A stretch of 29,500 bases of DNA from the NCBI GenBank assembly GCA_023450335.1, contig JAEXHA010000131.1, positions 1-29,500 on the forward strand, read 5' to 3'. A program made the translations under genes and the position numbers. Origin of the DNA: Actinomycetes bacterium. Lineage in GTDB: Bacteria > Actinomycetota > Actinomycetes > Actinomycetales > Microbacteriaceae. The number at the start of each line of letters is the position of its first letter. Positions within the stretch are counted from its first letter, which is position 1. Shown here in pieces: positions 21,956 through 29,384 of this stretch. The notes under the pieces were generated by a model. It did no database searches and was not told the origin of the DNA. It saw only the letters and a list, made by a program, of their open reading frames with translations.

Positions 21956-21967
21956 TGGAAAGTTCCG
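21956..21967. promoter_or_regulatory. Palindrome upstream of the second O-demethylase operon (possible IclR site)
   Basis: TGGAAAGTTCCG contains GGAA-AG-TTCC, in the range of IclR-family operators. It is 59 bp upstream of the demethylase ATG at 21897. Assignment to the IclR encoded in that operon is inference. Confidence 0.35.
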
Positions 21968-22062
21968 TTGAATAGAATCTCGAGGGTGGATGCCGGTGTG
22001 AGCACGAGAGGGTGGGAGGGCGCCGGTCACGATCCGGCCACGGCACGGCGGACTCGCACCAA

Positions 22063-22076
22063 AATCGTTGACAATC
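22063..22076. promoter_or_regulatory. GntR-type operator overlapping the -35 box of the ABC operon
   Basis: AATCGTTGACAATC matches the 16492-16505 palindrome at both GT-NN-AC core positions and in the whole ACAATC arm. It covers the TTGACA -35 box, so binding would repress transporter transcription. Confidence 0.6.
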
Positions 22077-22096
22077 CGCCGGGGATTCCGTAACTT
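22068..22096 (+). promoter_or_regulatory. Sigma-70-type promoter of the ABC transporter operon
   Basis: TTGACA (22068-22073), a 17-bp spacer and TAACTT (22091-22096) give near-ideal spacing. The leader to ATG 22155 would be about 50 nt and includes AAAGGTGAG as ribosome binding site. Confidence 0.75.
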
Positions 22097-22154
22097 CCCA
22101 TTCACGAGGAAGAACCCGATTTCCCCGCAGACGCGACGACGCGAAAGGTGAGCG

Positions 22155-22937
22155 ATGGCCGCTGAGCTGACCTTGCACGATGTGAGCCTGAGTTTCGGTG
22201 GCATCAAGGTTCTGCAGGATGTCGGCTTCACGGTGCAACCCGGACAGATCTTCGGACTCGTCGGACCCAACGGCGCCGGCAAGACGTCGCTGTTCAACTG
22301 CATCAGCGGGCACTATCGGCCCTCCGGCGGCAGCATCCGCATCGATGACGTCGAGGTGACAGCCAAGCCGGCTTGGCGCATGTCACGGCTGGGCCTGGCG
22401 CGCACCTTCCAGCACGCCGCCCTCCAGCTGGACAAGACAGTGCTCGAGAACGTCATGCTGGGCGCGCACCCGCGCCTGCGCGGCGGGCCGGTCGAATGGG
22501 CGCTGCGGCTGCCGTTCACCCGCCACGACGAGCGCACCCTGCGCGCCGAGGCCCTGGAGGTGCTCGAACGGCTCGACCTGGGCTGGGCCGCCGACCGCAC
22601 CCCGGACGAGTTGTCGCACGGCCTGCACAAGGGCATCGAACTGTCGCGCGCCCTGCTGCTGCGCCCCCGCCTGCTCATGCTCGACGAGCCCGCCGCGGGG
22701 CTGCCGCATTCGGAGGTGGACCGGCTCATCGAGCTGATCCGCAGCATCCGCGACGACTTCGACGTCACGATCGTGGTCGTCGAGCACCACATGGGGCTGA
22801 TCGCCGCCCTCACCGAGCGGGTCGTCGTCCTCGACCACGGTCGCAAGCTCATGGAGGGCACCGCCGCCGAAGCCCAGTCCGACCCCCGCGTCATCGAGGC
22901 GTACATCGGAAAGGATGCCGCCGATGACGCTGCTTGA
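22155..22937 (+). CDS. livG: HAAT-family ABC transporter ATPase (LivG-like)
   Basis: The 260-residue ATP-binding subunit has Walker A GPNGAGKTS (37-45), the Q-loop region ARTFQHAALQ, Walker B LLMLDEPAAGL and the switch histidine in VVVEHHMGLI. The ABC signature is LSHGLHKGIELSRAL from 153, diverged from LSGGQ but similar to the LPYG/LSYG variants frequent in LivG. The longer C-terminus (EGTAAEAQSDPRVIEAYIG) is also LivG-typical. It is the first gene of a five-gene importer operon of the branched-chain-amino-acid type. In a setting of aromatic catabolism such systems often import benzoate- or phenylpropanoid-type acids, which is the inferred role here. Confidence 0.93.
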   Translation: MAAELTLHDVSLSFGGIKVLQDVGFTVQPGQIFGLVGPNGAGKTSLFNCISGHYRPSGGSIRIDDVEVTAKPAWRMSRLGLARTFQHAALQLDKTVLENVMLGAHPRLRGGPVEWALRLPFTRHDERTLRAEALEVLERLDLGWAADRTPDELSHGLHKGIELSRALLLRPRLLMLDEPAAGLPHSEVDRLIELIRSIRDDFDVTIVVVEHHMGLIAALTERVVVLDHGRKLMEGTAAEAQSDPRVIEAYIGKDAADDAA

Positions 22938-23634
22938 GCTGGCGGACGTCACGGCCTGGTACGGGTCCGTGCAGGTGCTGGACACCGTATCCCTGAGCGT
23001 TCCGCAAGGAGGAGCCGTCGGCATCCTCGGGGCCAACGGTGCGGGCAAGACCACGACGCTGCGCGCGATCAGCGGCGCCGTGCGCACCGGCGGTCGCATC
23101 ACCTTCGACGGCCGCGACATCCGTGGTCTGCGTCCCGAACAAGTGGCGAAGCTGGGCATCGCGCATGTGCCGGAGGGTCGCGGGACGCTGGGCCAGCTCA
23201 CCGTGCGCGACAACCTCCGCGTCGGCGCCTACCTGCGCAAGGACCGCCGTGCCGTCGCCGCAGACATCGATTACTGTCTCGAGCTGTTCCCCCAGCTGAA
23301 GGACCGCATCGGCTCGAGCGCCGCCGCGCTGTCGGGGGGCGAGCAGCAGATGCTCGCCGTGGCCCGCGCGTTCATGGCCAAGCCGGTGCTCCTGCTGCTG
23401 GATGAGGCCTCGCTCGGACTCGCGCCGAGCACCGCCAAGAACGTGTACGAGGCGATCCGCCGGCTGCGGGAGGACTCGGGAATCGCGATGCTCATCGTTG
23501 AGCAGAACGCCAACCTGGCATTCTCCGTGGTCGAGTCGGCCACGGTACTCGAAGCCGGGCGCAACGTGCTCACCGGCTCGACGGAACAGCTGCGGGGCAT
23601 GGACGAGATCCGCCGCGCCTACTTGGGAGGGTGA
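22924..23634 (+). CDS. livF: HAAT-family ABC transporter ATPase (LivF-like)
   Basis: The 236-residue second ATPase has Walker A GANGAGKTT (36-44), signature LSGGEQQ (from 136), Walker B LLLLDEASLGLAP and H-loop equivalent LIVEQNANLAFSV, all typical of LivF. It overlaps livG by 14 bp; ATG 22924 is preferred over ATG 22915 because GGAAAGG lies nine bases upstream of the former and directly abuts the latter. It forms a heterodimer with LivG below the two permeases. Confidence 0.93.
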   Translation: MTLLELADVTAWYGSVQVLDTVSLSVPQGGAVGILGANGAGKTTTLRAISGAVRTGGRITFDGRDIRGLRPEQVAKLGIAHVPEGRGTLGQLTVRDNLRVGAYLRKDRRAVAADIDYCLELFPQLKDRIGSSAAALSGGEQQMLAVARAFMAKPVLLLLDEASLGLAPSTAKNVYEAIRRLREDSGIAMLIVEQNANLAFSVVESATVLEAGRNVLTGSTEQLRGMDEIRRAYLGG

Positions 23635-23639
23635 CGCAG

Positions 23640-24521
23640 ATGGACACCTTCATCCAGCTGGTCGTGGACGGGCTCTCGCTCGGTTCGGTCTACGCGGCGC
23701 TGGCACTTGCGATCGTCCTGGTCAACCAGTCGACCGGCCTCATCAACTTCGCCCAGGGGGCGATGGCGGTGCTGTCGGCCTACATCGCCTACGTCTTCCT
23801 CGGCTGGGGCCTGCCGACCCTCCTGGCGATCCTCGCCGCGCTTGTGGTCTCGTTCGTGATCGGCGCGCTCGTCGAGCGGCTGCTCATCCGCCGGTTCGAG
23901 GGCGGCGACCCCGACACCGCGGTGGTGGTCACGATCGGTCTGCTGACCCTGTTCACCGGCATCTGCGGGTGGCTGTGGGGGTACAACAACCGGCAGTTCC
24001 CGTCGCTGTTCCCGCTGGAGACGGTCACCGTGTTCGGTGCCGTCATCAGCGTCCGCTCGCTGGGTACGACGCTGGTGATCATCGCCATCATGGTGGCGCT
24101 GCAGCTGCTGTTCATCGGCACCAAGCTCGGCCTCGCCCTGCGCGCGGTGTCGGTCAATCCGCAATCGGCCTCCCTGTCGGGGATGCCCGTGGGTCGGCTG
24201 CTCATGATCGGGTGGGGACTGGCCGCCGCACTCGGCGCCGTGGCGGGGGCCCTGGTGGCGCCGCGGCTTTCGCTCACGCCGGGAATGATGGACACCGCCC
24301 TGGTCTACGCGCTGGCCGCCGTCATCATCGGCGGGATGAACAGCCCGCTCGGCGCCGTCGTGGCGGCGTGGGGCATCGGCGTGCTCGAGAACCTCGCGGC
24401 CGTGTACGTGCCCTTCATCGGTCATGACCTGAAGATCGCCGTGCCCTTCGTGATCCTGTTCGTCGTGCTGTTGCTGCGGCCCCAGGGCCTGTTCGGGCGG
24501 AAGGTCGTGGTGCGCGTCTGA
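23640..24521 (+). CDS. livH: HAAT-family ABC permease (LivH-like)
   Basis: The 293-residue inner-membrane permease has about eight hydrophobic segments and the LivH-type start LVVDGLSLGSVYAALALAIVLVNQSTGLINFAQG. The conserved EAA-like segment GRLLMIGWGLAAALGAVAG and ALAAVIIGGMNSPLGAVVAA are visible. ATG 23640 is chosen because GGAGGG stands eight bases upstream; a GTG at 23631 that overlaps the livF stop is an alternative adding three residues. It partners with the LivM-like permease encoded next. Confidence 0.92.
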   Translation: MDTFIQLVVDGLSLGSVYAALALAIVLVNQSTGLINFAQGAMAVLSAYIAYVFLGWGLPTLLAILAALVVSFVIGALVERLLIRRFEGGDPDTAVVVTIGLLTLFTGICGWLWGYNNRQFPSLFPLETVTVFGAVISVRSLGTTLVIIAIMVALQLLFIGTKLGLALRAVSVNPQSASLSGMPVGRLLMIGWGLAAALGAVAGALVAPRLSLTPGMMDTALVYALAAVIIGGMNSPLGAVVAAWGIGVLENLAAVYVPFIGHDLKIAVPFVILFVVLLLRPQGLFGRKVVVRV

Positions 24522-25582
24522 TGGACAGGATGAAAGGACTCTGGGACAACGCCTGGGTGCGTCTGGCAGTGGGCGTCGGCGTGGTGGTGATCCTCGCGAT
24601 CCTGCCGCTGGTGCTGCCCGTGTTCGCCAACCAGACCCTCACCCGCGTCGGCGTGTACGCGGTCGCCGTGCTGGGCCTGAACATCATCATGGGCTACAGC
24701 GGCCAGGTCATGCTCGGCCAGATCTTCTTCTTGGGTGTGGGCGCGTACGTCACCGCGTACGGCGTGGTCAACGACGCGAACATCGTCGTGGTCTTCTTGG
24801 CCGCCTGCATCATCCCCGGCATCCTGGGACTGATCGTGGCCCTCGCCGCCGCACGACTGGGGGGCCTCGCGATCGCGATGGTGACCATCGCGCTGCCGAT
24901 CATCGGCGTGCCGCTGGCCAAGCGGCTCTCCGACTTCACCGGCGGTTCGCAGGGCATCTCGGCGCGCTTCTCGTCGGCGCCGGACTGGACGGGCCTGGAC
25001 AACGACCAATGGCAGTACTACGTGGTCGTTTTCATCGCCGCCATCACCTTCGTGCTCGCCTACAACCTCGTACGCGGCCGGTACGGCCGGGCGATGGCGA
25101 TCGTGCGCGACAACGAGTCGGTGGCCCGGTCGATGGGCATCTCGCCCTACCGGTATAAGGTGCTCGCCTTCACGATCGCGTCGGTCTTCGGCGGCGTCAG
25201 CGGCTTCCTCTACATGGTCGCCGTCCAGTACACCTCGCCCGAGACGCTGAGCTTCCACCACTCGATCAGCCTGCTGGCGGCGATGGTCGTCGGCGGCGCC
25301 GCGAGCATCGTCGGCTCGCTCATCGGCGGCGCCTACTACGTGCTCGTGCCGCAGATCACCAACGAGATCGACCCGACGATCACGGCGATCAGCCAGGGCA
25401 TCATCCTCGTCGCCGTGCTGTTCGTCCTGCCCGGCGGCATCGTGTCGCTGCCCCGTGTCGTGCGGCGACTGGTGCGCCGTCGCGCACAGGCCGGCACCCC
25501 CGGCATCCAGACCACTCCGCCGCCCCGCAACGCGGCGTCCACGACGGAGGGACCCGAAACAGAGAGGCAAGGTCAGGCATGA
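24521..25582 (+). CDS. livM: HAAT-family ABC permease (LivM-like)
   Basis: The 353-residue permease has about ten hydrophobic segments and LivM landmarks: AVLGLNIIMGYSGQVMLGQIFFLGVGAYV, the substrate-loop DFTGGSQGI, and GRAMAIVRDNESVARSMGISPYRYKVLAFTIAS. A Pro/Thr-rich cytoplasmic tail of about 30 residues ends the protein. The ATG shares one base with the livH stop (TGATG at 24519-24523), so translation is coupled; ATG 24530 is an alternative. Confidence 0.92.
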   Translation: MDRMKGLWDNAWVRLAVGVGVVVILAILPLVLPVFANQTLTRVGVYAVAVLGLNIIMGYSGQVMLGQIFFLGVGAYVTAYGVVNDANIVVVFLAACIIPGILGLIVALAAARLGGLAIAMVTIALPIIGVPLAKRLSDFTGGSQGISARFSSAPDWTGLDNDQWQYYVVVFIAAITFVLAYNLVRGRYGRAMAIVRDNESVARSMGISPYRYKVLAFTIASVFGGVSGFLYMVAVQYTSPETLSFHHSISLLAAMVVGGAASIVGSLIGGAYYVLVPQITNEIDPTITAISQGIILVAVLFVLPGGIVSLPRVVRRLVRRRAQAGTPGIQTTPPPRNAASTTEGPETERQGQA

Positions 25583-26853
25583 GAATGCACAGAAGCGTGA
25601 AGGGCGCCGTCGGCATCGTCGCCATGGCGTCGGCGGTCGCACTCGTCGTCTCCGGCTGCGCGCGCGGCGGCGACGACGGCGACACCGACACCGGCGACGG
25701 CGATGGCGTCACTGCCAGCCCCGGCATCACCGACACCGAGCTCAGCTTCGGCATCACGAGCCCGCTGACCGGCGCGACCGCCGGTCCGGGCAACTGCACC
25801 GCCGACGGTGCGCTGGCGTACTTCGGCGTGAAGAACGCCGAGGGCGGCATCGAGTTCGGCGACGGCAAGACCCGCACGATCGAGATCACGACCTACGACG
25901 ACACCTACGACCCGCAGAAGGCGCTGTCGAACTTCCAGCAGATGGTCGCCGACGACGTGTTCGCAGCCGGCATCGGCCTGGGCACGCCCACCAACCGCGC
26001 CTGGCGCGAGGCGGCGATCGACGAAGAGGTGCCGCAGGTGCTGGTCATGACCGGCGACCCGCTGTTCAGCAACGTCGAGGAGAGCCCCTGGCAGATGGGT
26101 CTCGTGCCCACCTACATGCAGGAAGGCGGCGCCTTCGGCGAGCTGCTGGTGGAATCGGGTGAACCGCACAAGGTGGCGATCCTCTCGCAGAACGACGACT
26201 ACGGCGACGGCTACGTCGAAGGCTTCAAGGAGGCCATCGCCGGCTCCGACAACATCGAGGTCGTCGGCGAGCTGACCTACGAGGCGACCGACACGAGCGT
26301 CGACGCGCAGCTGACGGAGCTCGCCGGCACCGACGCCGACGTGTTCTTCAACGCCATGTCGATCACGCCGCTGGTGATCTCGGCGCTGCAGAAGGCGCAG
26401 CAGCTGAGCTGGCTGCCCAGCTGGTTCCTGCCGTCGAACACGTCGAGCCCGGTCGCGATCCTCGAGCCCGGTGGCGGCGACGCCTTCCCCGGCATCTACA
26501 CCGTGGCGTTCTCCGAGTCGGCGGCCAGCCCCGCCTTCCAGGAGAGCGAAGAGGGCAAGAAGTTCCTCGACGCCCTCGGTGAGTACACCAACCAGGATGG
26601 CATCCCCGGCTTCCCGCACTGCGTGTGGAGCTGGATCGGTGCCTCGGTGCTGGAGGAAGCGTTCGGGAAGATGGAGGAGCCCACGCGCGAGAGCTTCATG
26701 GAAGCCCTGCGCAGCATCTCCGACTTCGACGCCCCGTTCATGCTGCCCGGCGCAGCCATCGACACCACCACCGACGGCACCCCCGCGGTGTCGGAGGTCG
26801 TCGTGCAGAAGTACAACGGCAAGGGATACGAGACAGCCGAGAGCCTCGGCTGA
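25579..26853 (+). CDS. livK: HAAT-family substrate-binding lipoprotein (LivK/type I periplasmic-binding fold)
   Basis: The 424-residue protein has a lipoprotein signal peptide with lipobox VSGC (C27) followed by an acidic Gly/Asp linker, so it is anchored outside the membrane. The mature part has the Peripla_BP_6 fold: LSFGITSPLTG, KNAEGGIEFGDGKTRTIEITTYDDTYDPQKAL, and VAILSQNDDYGDGYVEGFKEAI. Members bind branched-chain amino acids, amides, urea or aromatic acids; the location suggests an aromatic (methoxylated benzoate-type) ligand, which is inference. Its ATG overlaps the livM stop (ATGA), and a strong hairpin follows the gene, so this is the last gene of the operon. Confidence 0.92.
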   Translation: MRMHRSVKGAVGIVAMASAVALVVSGCARGGDDGDTDTGDGDGVTASPGITDTELSFGITSPLTGATAGPGNCTADGALAYFGVKNAEGGIEFGDGKTRTIEITTYDDTYDPQKALSNFQQMVADDVFAAGIGLGTPTNRAWREAAIDEEVPQVLVMTGDPLFSNVEESPWQMGLVPTYMQEGGAFGELLVESGEPHKVAILSQNDDYGDGYVEGFKEAIAGSDNIEVVGELTYEATDTSVDAQLTELAGTDADVFFNAMSITPLVISALQKAQQLSWLPSWFLPSNTSSPVAILEPGGGDAFPGIYTVAFSESAASPAFQESEEGKKFLDALGEYTNQDGIPGFPHCVWSWIGASVLEEAFGKMEEPTRESFMEALRSISDFDAPFMLPGAAIDTTTDGTPAVSEVVVQKYNGKGYETAESLG

Positions 26854-26866
26854 TCACCTGATCCGG

Positions 26867-26897
26867 GGGGCGGTCCGCGTGAGCGGGCCGCCCCTTT
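26867..26897 (+). terminator. Rho-independent-like terminator of the ABC operon
   Basis: GGGGCGGTCCGC (26867-26878) pairs with GCGGGCCGCCCC (26883-26894) through eleven Watson-Crick pairs and one G-U pair around a GTGA loop, followed by TTT. It begins 13 bp after the stop of the binding-protein gene. Confidence 0.8.
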
Positions 26898-26984
26898 CGC
26901 CATAGGTGGATGCCGGGGTCCGGCTCGGTGTGCGATCTCGGCGCAGTGCTCCGTCGAGGGCGGAGCTCGTCCGGGTCGCAGCGT

Positions 26985-27650
26985 TCAGTCGAGAGTGCGC
27001 AGCACGTCGATGATGCCGCGCAAGTGCGCCGTGGTCGCGGCGGCGGCCGCCTCGGGGTCGCGTGCCAGCACCGCGTCGATGATCGCGACGTGCTCGCCCA
27101 GCGACACCGCCGCGCGGCCGGCGACGAAGCTCAGCCGGAATTGATGCCGCGCCGACTGGGCACGGAGTCGCTCGAGCAGCTGGGTCGCCGTCGCGTGACC
27201 GCTCAGCTCGCGGATGCGACGATCCATCTCCTGGTTCAGGCTCGCATAGGCCATCAGATCGCCGCCGGTCACCGCCCGCTCGAGGTCGCGGCGGATCGTG
27301 CGCAGTTCGGCGGCGGCGGCACCGGTGAGGTTCACGGCGGCCTTGCTCGCGCACAGCGACTCGAGGCCGATGCGCACCTCGACGATCTCAACGGCCTCAT
27401 CGATCGTGATCGAGCGCACGCGTGCACCGCGGTTGGGCAGACGCTCGACGATGCCCTCGCCGGCCAGGTGCAGGAGGGCGGTGCGCACCGTCGCCCGGCT
27501 GGCGCCGAAGCGGTCGCTGAGGTCGGCCTCGATGAGGCGCTGGTGCGGAGCGAACTCGCCGCGCATGATGGCCTCACGCAGATGCTGGGTCAGGTCGGTC
27601 GAGCCGTCTTCGGCACCGGTCTGGCTGAGCGTCTGCGTGGTATCCGACAT
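26985..27650 (-). CDS. GntR-family regulator, FadR/FCD subfamily
   Basis: The 221-residue protein has an N-terminal GntR winged helix (about 18-82, LREAIMRGEFAPHQRLIEADLSDRFGASRATVRTALLHLAGEGIVERLPNRG, given here in pieces by position) and an all-helical FCD ligand domain (about 90-215). FCD regulators bind carboxylic acids, often catabolic intermediates. ATG 27650 is chosen because GAGGAG precedes it; the frame remains open 37 codons further upstream, across the -10 box. It diverges from the aldehyde dehydrogenase gene. A -10 box TATCCT and a palindrome over its -35 region suggest autoregulation, and the same palindrome occurs at the two other island promoters. Confidence 0.9.
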   Translation of the reverse strand: MSDTTQTLSQTGAEDGSTDLTQHLREAIMRGEFAPHQRLIEADLSDRFGASRATVRTALLHLAGEGIVERLPNRGARVRSITIDEAVEIVEVRIGLESLCASKAAVNLTGAAAAELRTIRRDLERAVTGGDLMAYASLNQEMDRRIRELSGHATATQLLERLRAQSARHQFRLSFVAGRAAVSLGEHVAIIDAVLARDPEAAAAATTAHLRGIIDVLRTLD

Positions 27651-27690
27651 GCGCGACTCCTCGGGCGGGCGGGCGGGGGCTGTTCGCCCC

Positions 27691-27696
27691 AGGATA
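27691..27696 (-). promoter_or_regulatory. -10 box of the gntR gene
   Basis: TATCCT on the minus strand, about 40 nt upstream of ATG 27650. The -35 position, 17-19 bp further upstream, falls in the GntR-like operator at 27709-27722. Confidence 0.5.
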
Positions 27697-27708
27697 GGCC
27701 GTTGTGCC

Positions 27709-27722
27709 GATTGTGTACGAGA
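27709..27722. promoter_or_regulatory. GntR-type operator between gntR and the aldehyde dehydrogenase gene
   Basis: GATTGTGTACGAGA shares the GATTGT left arm and the GT-NN-AC core with the site at 16492-16505; the right arm is degenerate (ACGAGA for ACAATC). It lies in the divergent promoter region and over the gntR -35 position. Confidence 0.55.
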
Positions 27723-27811
27723 TCTGTGATGATTTTGTCGCGACTCTTGTACGTCGGGCACGGATGGGGCACGCTGAGATCAGGCAACCCGACCCGTTTG
27801 TGAGGTGCACC

Positions 27812-29311
27812 ATGACCGACACGACCAGCACTGAGACCGGTGTGAGGACCGGACTGTTCATCGGCGGCGAGGAGCGCCATACCGCCGACACGCTCGCGGT
27901 GCCCGACCCCGGCAAGCCCGCCGTCACCGTCGGCTACGCGGCCGCGGCATCCACCGCCGATGTGGCCGATGCCATCGCGGCGGCCAAGGCGGCGTACCCG
28001 GCATGGTCCGCGCTGAGCGGGCAGGAGCGCGCCCGGCAGATGACCCAGGCCATCGCGGGCATCGCCGACGACCGCGACACCGACGCCGCGATCCTGTCGC
28101 AGGAGAACGGCAAGATCCGCATGGAGGGGTGGATCGACGCGCTCGTGTTCGAGATCCGCTGGAACCTCGCGCTCATGCACGCCGACGAGGTCGACGCGTC
28201 CAAGACGCTGCCGGTCGTACCCGGGGCCATCCCGGTCGAGACCGAGGTGGCGTACCAGCCGCTGGGCGTGGTCTCGATCATCGTGCCGTTCAACTGGCCG
28301 ATCGCGATCCTCGGCGCCTCGCTGCCGCACGCGCTGCTTGCCGGCAACACCGTCATCGTGAAGCCGCCGCCCTCGACGCCGCTGGCGATCACGCGCGTCG
28401 TGCAGCGCGTGGCTGAGAAGCTGCCGGCGGGAGTGCTCAACATCGTCACCGGCGTCGACGAGAACATGGCGGCCCTCATCGAGAGCCCCGACGTGGCGAA
28501 GGTGTGCTTCACCGGCAGCGTAGGCGGCGGCAAGCGCATCATGGCGATGGCGTCGAAGTCGCTCACGCGGGTCACGCTCGAACTCGGCGGCAACGACGCC
28601 GCCGTGTTCCTCGAAGACGCGATCCTCGACGACGAGCACCTCGACCGGCTGTTCGCGGCGATCTACGACACGACCGGGCAGATCTGCATGAACGCCAAGC
28701 GCGTCTACGTGCACCGGTCGCGTGAGGACGAGCTGGTCGCGGGCCTCGAGGCGAGGCTGCAGAAGGTCACGCTCGGCTACGGGCTCGATGAGGGCACGAC
28801 GATGGGCCCGCTGCACCAGCCGGCCCAGAAAGCGTTCGTCGACGAGATCATCCAAGAGGCCAAGGATGCCGGCGCCGACGTGCGCGAGTTCGGCGAGTTG
28901 CCCGGCGGCGACCTGGCCGGCGGCAACTTCGTGCGGCCCACGCTCGTGGTTGACCCCTACCCGCAGCTGCGAGTGGTGACCCAGGAGCAGTTCGGTCCTG
29001 TGATCCCCGTCATCGCGTTCGACACCGAGGACGAGGCCGTGCAGATGGCCAACGACACGTGGGGCGGACTGTGCGGCTCGGTGTGGACGGCCTCGCCCGA
29101 GGCGGCCCAGCGCGTCGGTTCGCAGCTGGTGTGCGGCTACGTGTGGGTCAACGACCACGGCGCGACGCGCCTGGACCTGCGCGCACCGTTCGGCGGCATG
29201 AAGTCGTCGGGCTTCGGGCGTGAGCAGGGCATCGAAGGCGTGCGGGCGTTCCAGGACACCCGCTCGATCGCCACCATCGACCCCGAGGCGCTCGCCGGCA
29301 TGGCCCACTGA
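27812..29311 (+). CDS. NAD(P)-dependent aldehyde dehydrogenase (vanillin/syringaldehyde type possible)
   Basis: The 499-residue protein is a complete ALDH-superfamily enzyme. Visible are the NAD-binding FTGSVGGGKRI, the general base E257 in TLELGGND, the catalytic cysteine C292 in GQICMNAKR, and the C-terminal APFGGMKSSGFGREQG. It would oxidise an aldehyde to the acid. The substrate is not readable from sequence; its place in a methoxyaromatic island suggests vanillin, syringaldehyde or a related aldehyde. GAGGTG lies upstream of ATG 27812. It diverges from gntR, with which it shares a 161-bp promoter region, and it is the last gene before the right IS copy. Confidence 0.92.
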   Translation: MTDTTSTETGVRTGLFIGGEERHTADTLAVPDPGKPAVTVGYAAAASTADVADAIAAAKAAYPAWSALSGQERARQMTQAIAGIADDRDTDAAILSQENGKIRMEGWIDALVFEIRWNLALMHADEVDASKTLPVVPGAIPVETEVAYQPLGVVSIIVPFNWPIAILGASLPHALLAGNTVIVKPPPSTPLAITRVVQRVAEKLPAGVLNIVTGVDENMAALIESPDVAKVCFTGSVGGGKRIMAMASKSLTRVTLELGGNDAAVFLEDAILDDEHLDRLFAAIYDTTGQICMNAKRVYVHRSREDELVAGLEARLQKVTLGYGLDEGTTMGPLHQPAQKAFVDEIIQEAKDAGADVREFGELPGGDLAGGNFVRPTLVVDPYPQLRVVTQEQFGPVIPVIAFDTEDEAVQMANDTWGGLCGSVWTASPEAAQRVGSQLVCGYVWVNDHGATRLDLRAPFGGMKSSGFGREQGIEGVRAFQDTRSIATIDPEALAGMAH

Positions 29312-29384
29312 GCGCGCGCCGCCCCGCGTGGCGCAGGGCCCGTACTGTCGCGGGGTTCGCGTAGCAGGGTCCGCGAGCCGCCTA

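Noticed and set aside
26985..27761. Longer 258-residue form of the GntR protein
   Set aside because: The extra 37 residues cover the -10 box and operator, and GAGGAG stands before ATG 27650.
27590..29308. 572-codon open frame opposite the aldehyde dehydrogenase
   Set aside because: The plus-strand ALDH has all catalytic motifs; the minus frame is an antisense shadow.
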